Assembly: GCF_009831625.1 (NCBI RefSeq)
Contig: NZ_WUUS01000005.1
Coordinates: forward strand, 186,001 to 250,000
From: Halobaculum saliterrae
Lineage (GTDB): Archaea > Halobacteriota > Halobacteria > Halobacteriales > Haloferacaceae
Length of the DNA stretch: 64,000 nucleotides
Direction: 5' to 3'
Positions 60,152-64,000 of the stretch are shown piece by piece. The stretch's first letter is position 1, and each line of letters starts with the position of its first letter. A model generated the notes under the pieces. That model saw only the letters and a list, made by a program, of their open reading frames with translations, was not told where the DNA came from and made no database searches. The position numbers were made by a program, and so were the translations under genes.

Positions 60152-60794
60152 CGGTGTACGGCAGGCTGTCGTTGACCGCCTTCGCGCGGTCGAGGTTCGT
60201 CCGCATCACCGCGGTCGTGTCCCAGATCCCCTCCAACAGGGCCTCGCGCATCGCGTCGGGCACGTCGCCCTCGACGGCCCTCCCGTCGTAGCGGACGGTC
60301 TCGGCGCGCACGTCGACCTCGATGCCGGCGTCGGGGTTCGCCTCGATGAACTCCTGCAGGTCGACGGCGTCCTCGTGGTCGACCGCGAGCGTCGCGATCC
60401 CCAGCGACTTGCAGTTGTCCTCGAAGATCTCCGCGAACGACTCGCCGACGATCGCCTCGACGCCCCAGCGCATCAGCCCCTGCGGGGCGTGCTCGCGGGA
60501 GGAGCCGCAGCCGAAGTTGTCGTTGACCGCGAGGACGTTCGCGCCCTGGTACTCGTTGAACGGATGGTCGTTCAACTCGCCGTCCGCGTCGCGGCGCTGG
60601 TCGTAGAAGGCGTACTCGCCCATGTCGTCGAAGGTCACCGCCTTCAGGAACCGGGCGGGGAGGATCTGGTCCGTGTCGACGTCGTCGCCCCGAAGCGGGA
60701 CGCCCGTGCCGGCGACGCGCCGGATCGCGGGCACCGCCGCGTCGTCAGTCTCGGGCGCGTCGTCGCCGGCGCTCCCGGGCGCGTCGTCGGTCAT
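60144..60794 (-). CDS. leuD: 3-isopropylmalate dehydratase, small subunit
   Basis: Swivel domain of the isopropylmalate isomerase, working with LeuC. 216 residues; after a variable acidic N-terminus (about 1-30), [18 protein letters not shown] and [19 protein letters not shown] are the substrate-binding hallmarks. Start at 60794 overlaps the leuC stop by four bases and its own stop overlaps leuB by eight, indicating coupled translation. The long frame upstream is antisense/other-frame to leuC and not used. Confidence 0.92.
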   Translation of the reverse strand: MTDDAPGSAGDDAPETDDAAVPAIRRVAGTGVPLRGDDVDTDQILPARFLKAVTFDDMGEYAFYDQRRDADGELNDHPFNEYQGANVLAVNDNFGCGSSREHAPQGLMRWGVEAIVGESFAEIFEDNCKSLGIATLAVDHEDAVDLQEFIEANPDAGIEVDVRAETVRYDGRAVEGDVPDAMREALLEGIWDTTAVMRTNLDRAKAVNDSLPYTDD

Positions 60795-62242
60795 CCGTCC
60801 ACCTCCGCGTCCGCGACCGGTTCGCCCACCTCGTCGGCGGTGTCGAACTCGCGCACGTCGGTCACGGCGCCCTCGACGGCCGCGGCGGCGACCATCCCGG
60901 GCGACATCAGGTGGGTACGTCCCTCGGTGCTCCCCTGGCGACCGACGTAGTTGCGGTTCGAGGAGGACGCACAGACCTCGTCGCCCTCCAGCGCGTCGTC
61001 GTTCATCGCCAGACACATCGAACAGCCGGCCTCGCGCCACTGGAAGCCGGCGTCCTTGAAGACCTGGTCGATGCCCTCGGCCTCCAGCTTCCGCTTGACC
61101 GTGCCGGAGCCGGGCACCGCGAGCGCGCGCACGTCGTCGTCGACCTCGCGGCCCTTCAGCACCTTCGCGGCCTCGCGGAAGTCGGCGACGCGGCCGTTCG
61201 TGCAGGTACCGAGGAACGCCACGTCGACCTCGTGTCCCTCCATCGTCTCGCCGGGCGTGACCTCGGTGTGGGCCTGCGCGGATTCGGCCGCGTCGGGGTC
61301 GCGCGTCTCGCTCGGCTCCGGCACGGGTTCGTCCACGCCGACGACCTGTTCGGGGTTGGTGCCCCACGACACCTGCGGCGCGAGGTCGTCGGCGTCGACC
61401 TCGACCCAGTCGTCGTACTGGGCGTCCTCGTCCGAACGGATGGACTCCCAGTACTCCTTTCGCTCCTCGAACTCGTCGCCCTCGGGGGCGAACTCGCGGC
61501 CGCGGAGGTACTCGTAGGTGGTCTCGTCGGGGTTGATGTAGCCCGCGCGGGCGCCGCCCTCGATGGACATGTTGCACACCGCGAGGCGGCCCTCCATGTC
61601 GAGGCTCCGGATCGCCTCGCCGCCGTACTCGTACACGTGGCCGACGCCGCCGTCGACGCCGAGTTCGCGGATCACGTGGAGGATCACGTCCTTGGCGCCG
61701 ACGCCGTCGCCGAGCTCGCCGGTCACCTCGACGCGCCGGACGGCCTTCTTGTCGGCCGAGATGGAACCGGTGGCGAACACGTCGCGGATCTGGCTGGTGC
61801 CGATCCCCATCCCGATGGCGCCGAAGGCGCCGTGGGTCGAGGTGTGGCTGTCGCCGCAGACGACGGTCATCCCCGGCTGGACGAAGCCCAGCTCCGGGCC
61901 GACGACGTGGGCGATGCCCTGCCGGTCGTCGTCGAGGCCGAAGAAGCGGATGCCCGCGTCCTCGGTGTTGTGTTCCAGGTGGGTGAGCATCTCCTCGGCG
62001 CGCTCGTCCGCGAGCGGGCGCTCTCGCCCCTCGCTCGTCGTCGGGACGATGTGGTCGGTCGTCGCGACGGTACGGTCCGGGAACGCGACCTCCATGTCGC
62101 GCTCGCGCAGCATTCCGAACGCCTGCGGGCTCGTCACCTCGTGGACGAGGTGGAGGCCGATGAACAGCTGGTCCTGTCCGTTCGGCAGGTCCGCCACCTT
62201 GTGGCGCTCCCACACCTTGTCGTACAGCGTTCCTCGGCTCAT
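60791..62242 (-). CDS. leuC: 3-isopropylmalate dehydratase, large subunit
   Basis: Aconitase-type [4Fe-4S] enzyme isomerising 2- to 3-isopropylmalate. 483 residues from the ATG at 62242 (MSRGTLYDKVW). Cluster cysteines are in VVCGDSHTSTHGAFGAIG, FLGTCTNGRVADFR and the AGCSMCLAMN triad region; substrate contact VCASSSNRNYVGRQG follows. A charged insert (about 240-330) with VPEPSETRDPDAAESAQ is halophile-type. A GTG at 62248 overlaps the stop of the small upstream ORF and is an alternative start. Four-base overlap with leuD. Confidence 0.93.
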   Translation of the reverse strand: MSRGTLYDKVWERHKVADLPNGQDQLFIGLHLVHEVTSPQAFGMLRERDMEVAFPDRTVATTDHIVPTTSEGRERPLADERAEEMLTHLEHNTEDAGIRFFGLDDDRQGIAHVVGPELGFVQPGMTVVCGDSHTSTHGAFGAIGMGIGTSQIRDVFATGSISADKKAVRRVEVTGELGDGVGAKDVILHVIRELGVDGGVGHVYEYGGEAIRSLDMEGRLAVCNMSIEGGARAGYINPDETTYEYLRGREFAPEGDEFEERKEYWESIRSDEDAQYDDWVEVDADDLAPQVSWGTNPEQVVGVDEPVPEPSETRDPDAAESAQAHTEVTPGETMEGHEVDVAFLGTCTNGRVADFREAAKVLKGREVDDDVRALAVPGSGTVKRKLEAEGIDQVFKDAGFQWREAGCSMCLAMNDDALEGDEVCASSSNRNYVGRQGSTEGRTHLMSPGMVAAAAVEGAVTDVREFDTADEVGEPVADAEVDG

Positions 62243-62244
62243 GG

Positions 62245-62394
62245 TCACTCCTCCTCGGCGTCGCTGTCGACGTCGTCCCCGCGGGCCCAGACAGCGTTCG
62301 CGCTCGTCTCGGGACCCTCGTGATCCACGTCGGAGATGGTGTCGTCGTCGCGGCCGCCGTCGGTCGCGTCGGTCCCGTCTCGGTCCTCAGTCAT
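62245..62394 (-). CDS. Small acidic ORF embedded in the ilv-leu operon
   Basis: A 49-codon frame (begins [14 protein letters not shown], contains [20 protein letters not shown], ends AEEE). Its ATG at 62394 lies inside the end of ilvC (eight-base overlap) and its TGA (62245-62247) is directly next to or overlapping the leuC start. This overlapped, coupled arrangement is like that of the real genes on both sides, which argues for translation. I recall similar small acidic proteins in haloarchaeal ilv-leu operons, function unknown. It is too short for automatic callers. It could be a translated spacer for coupling or a regulatory peptide. Confidence 0.65.
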   Translation of the reverse strand: MTEDRDGTDATDGGRDDDTISDVDHEGPETSANAVWARGDDVDSDAEEE

Positions 62395-63454
62395 CGGCGC
62401 GTACCTCGGCCTGCTCCTCGTCGGCTGCCGCCTCCGCCTCCTCCCCCTCTCCCCACGCGAACAGCGCGCGCAGGTCCTCGCCCACGTCCTCGATGTCGTG
62501 GTTCTTCTCGGCGTCGCGGAGCTGCGTGTAGGAGGGTCGACCGGCCTGGTTCTCGGCGATCCACTCGCGGGCGAAGGTGCCGTCCTGCACCGCCTCCAGC
62601 GTCTCCTCCATGTTCTCGCGGACGGAGTCGTCGACGATCTCGTCGCCCTTGACGAGCCCGCCGTACTCGGCGGTGTCGGAGACGGAGTCCCACATCTCGC
62701 CCATCCCCCCTTCGTACATCAGGTCGACGATGAGCTTCAGCTCGTTCAGGCACTCGAAGTACGCCATCTCGCGGGAGTAGCCGTTGTCGACGAGCGTCTC
62801 GTAGCCGTGCTTCACGAGCGAGGTGACGCCGCCGCACAGCACCGCCTGCTCGCCGAAGAGGTCGGACTCGACCTCCTCTTGAAACGTCGTCTCGATGACG
62901 CCCGCGCGGGTGCAGCCGATCGCGTGGGCGTACGCCAGTGCCTCCTCGCGCGCCTCGCCGGTCGCGTCCTGATAGACGGCGAGCAGTCCGGGCGTCCCCT
63001 CGTCGTTCTCGTAGTTGCGCCGCACGAGGTGGCCCGGCGACTTCGGCGCGACCATCGTCACGTCGACGCCCTCCTTCGGGACGATCTGGTTGTAGTGGAT
63101 GTTGAAGCCGTGCGCGAACTGGAGAGTGTCGCCCGGCTCGATGCCGTCCTCGATCGCCTCGTAGACGGCCGGTTGAACGGTGTCGGGGACGAGCACGGAG
63201 ACGACGTCCGCCTCCGCCGCGGCGACGTCGGGGGTCTCGACGCGCAGGCCGTCGCTCTCTGCGGCCGCGCGAGAGGAGGAGTTCTCCCGCAGGCCGACGA
63301 TCACGTCGACGCCGGAGTCGTGCAGGTTCTGCGCGTGGGCGTGGCCCTGGCTGCCGTACCCGAGCACGGCCACGGTCTTGCCGTCGATCTGCGAGCGGTC
63401 GGCGTCGTCGTCGTAGTATACTTCGGTGTCGAAGGTGGAATCTGAGTCTGTCAT
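62387..63454 (-). CDS. ilvC: Ketol-acid reductoisomerase
   Basis: NADPH- and Mg-dependent isomerisation and reduction of 2-acetolactate (valine/leucine) or 2-aceto-2-hydroxybutyrate (isoleucine). 355 residues. The Rossmann loop [19 protein letters not shown] comes early, LRENSSS is the NADPH phosphate contact, and [30 protein letters not shown] and the acidic Mg site [17 protein letters not shown] follow. A 40-residue acidic C-terminal extension (rich in Glu/Ala) is halophile-type. It lies 24 bases after ilvN and overlaps the small downstream ORF. Confidence 0.95.
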   Translation of the reverse strand: MTDSDSTFDTEVYYDDDADRSQIDGKTVAVLGYGSQGHAHAQNLHDSGVDVIVGLRENSSSRAAAESDGLRVETPDVAAAEADVVSVLVPDTVQPAVYEAIEDGIEPGDTLQFAHGFNIHYNQIVPKEGVDVTMVAPKSPGHLVRRNYENDEGTPGLLAVYQDATGEAREEALAYAHAIGCTRAGVIETTFQEEVESDLFGEQAVLCGGVTSLVKHGYETLVDNGYSREMAYFECLNELKLIVDLMYEGGMGEMWDSVSDTAEYGGLVKGDEIVDDSVRENMEETLEAVQDGTFAREWIAENQAGRPSYTQLRDAEKNHDIEDVGEDLRALFAWGEGEEAEAAADEEQAEVRADD

Positions 63455-63478
63455 CGTTGTCGTGTCTCGTGTGTGTCG

Positions 63479-64000
63479 TCAGTCGTCGTAGTTGGTGAAC
63501 TCGTCGTCGTCGGTCGACCCCGCCGAGTGGCCCGGCTCCTCGCCGGGCGTCGTCGGGGAGTCCCCCCGCTCCAGCGCCGTCTGGCCGGTCCGGGCGATCT
63601 CGATGATGCCGAACTGGTCGAACGCGTCGATCGCGTCGTCGATCGTGTTCTCGTCGCCGGTGATCTGCACCGTGATGGTGCGCGGCCCGGCGTCGAGCGT
63701 CTGCCCGTCGTACATCGAGGTGATCGCGTGGACCTTGTCGGGCTCCTCGCCGCGCACCTTCAGCAGCACGAGCTCGGCGGCGACGGCGTCCTCGCTCAGC
63801 TCGCCCACCGCGATGACGGGCGTGAGCTTCGCGAGCTGCTTCTTCGCCTGCTCGATGCCGGCCTCGGTCTCCTCGACGACGAGCGTGATCCGCGAGTGGC
63901 CCTCGACGGTCGTCGGACCGACCGTCAGGCTCTCGATGTTGAACTGTCGCCGCCGGAACAGTCCCGCGGCGCGCGCGAGCACGCCGGGTTCGTCCTCGAC
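63479..64000 (-). CDS. ilvN: Acetolactate synthase small subunit (partial, start beyond window)
   Basis: Regulatory subunit of acetohydroxyacid synthase, carrying the ACT domain for feedback by valine. The visible part (174 codons) begins VEDEPGVLARAAGLFRRRQF, an ACT domain core, with FNIESLTVGPT, VAAELVLLKVRGEEPDKV and a second domain. It ends in an acidic tail (SAGSTDDDEFTNYDD). The 5' end lies past position 64000; the catalytic ilvB is expected there. The downstream gene order ilvC-leuC-leuD-leuB fits the haloarchaeal branched-chain operon. Confidence 0.92.
   Translation of the reverse strand, partial: VEDEPGVLARAAGLFRRRQFNIESLTVGPTTVEGHSRITLVVEETEAGIEQAKKQLAKLTPVIAVGELSEDAVAAELVLLKVRGEEPDKVHAITSMYDGQTLDAGPRTITVQITGDENTIDDAIDAFDQFGIIEIARTGQTALERGDSPTTPGEEPGHSAGSTDDDEFTNYDD

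Overview
The window comes from an extremely halophilic archaeon of the class Halobacteria, with a Halorubrum-like character as the best guess. The evidence is a very GC-rich sequence, strongly acidic proteins, and many start codons about 26 bases downstream of a TATA-like box with no leader. Marker genes agree: HMG-CoA reductase, the archaeal GTP cyclohydrolase MptA, TiaS, a ubiquitin-like SAMP protein, a Tat-exported halolysin and several small haloarchaeal zinc-ribbon proteins. It reads as ordinary chromosome, with no insertion sequence, CRISPR array, plasmid or phage module.

Layout. 0-12 kb: a receiver-PAS-GAF protein, an HTH regulator, tiaS, thrC, a small membrane protein, an AstE/AspA-like hydrolase, an M24-fold protein, a membrane protein and a malic enzyme with a phosphotransacetylase-like tail. 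12.1-18.6 kb: a complete Opp/Dpp-type ABC importer operon whose binding protein looks circularly permuted. 18.6-20 kb: gene-poor, with one small membrane protein and tRNA-Val(GAC). 20-25.5 kb: SAMP, two paralogous membrane/TrkA-C-like proteins facing a K+ channel with an RCK domain, and an HTH-DICT pair. 25.6-30 kb: nucleoside phosphorylase, methionine aminopeptidase, a HIT protein, an acetyltransferase and an HTH regulator. 30-33.7 kb: the nadABC operon, followed by a 22-bp tandem repeat. 34-45.5 kb: amidohydrolase, hmgA, small conserved proteins, an FAD oxidoreductase, mptA, a TrmB-like regulator, a YyaL-like protein and FxsA. 45.6-56.5 kb: tRNA-Ile(GAT), an Eis-like acetyltransferase, thrB, a DCC protein, pdxS, a two-gene lipoprotein operon, a radical SAM protein, a membrane protein and a NYN-domain protein. 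56.8-64 kb: a halolysin behind an AT-rich promoter, a DUF5799-like gene, and the branched-chain amino-acid operon ilvN-ilvC-small ORF-leuC-leuD-leuB.

How the genes work together. ilvN/ilvC/leuCDB make valine and leucine precursors. thrB and thrC, 44 kb apart, are the last two steps to threonine. nadABC makes NAD precursors from aspartate, pdxS makes PLP, mptA starts the pterin branch and hmgA supplies mevalonate for archaeal lipids. The main novelty is the substrate-binding protein at 12120-13772. The segment that normally ends this family lies directly after the signal peptide and linker, and the protein stops exactly where that segment should begin. Other leads are a haloarchaeal lipoprotein with an NLP/Vps62-like HDWE motif, an M24-fold protein without most metal ligands, a radical SAM protein with CX4CX2C spacing, and a 49-residue acidic ORF overlapped into the ilv-leu operon.
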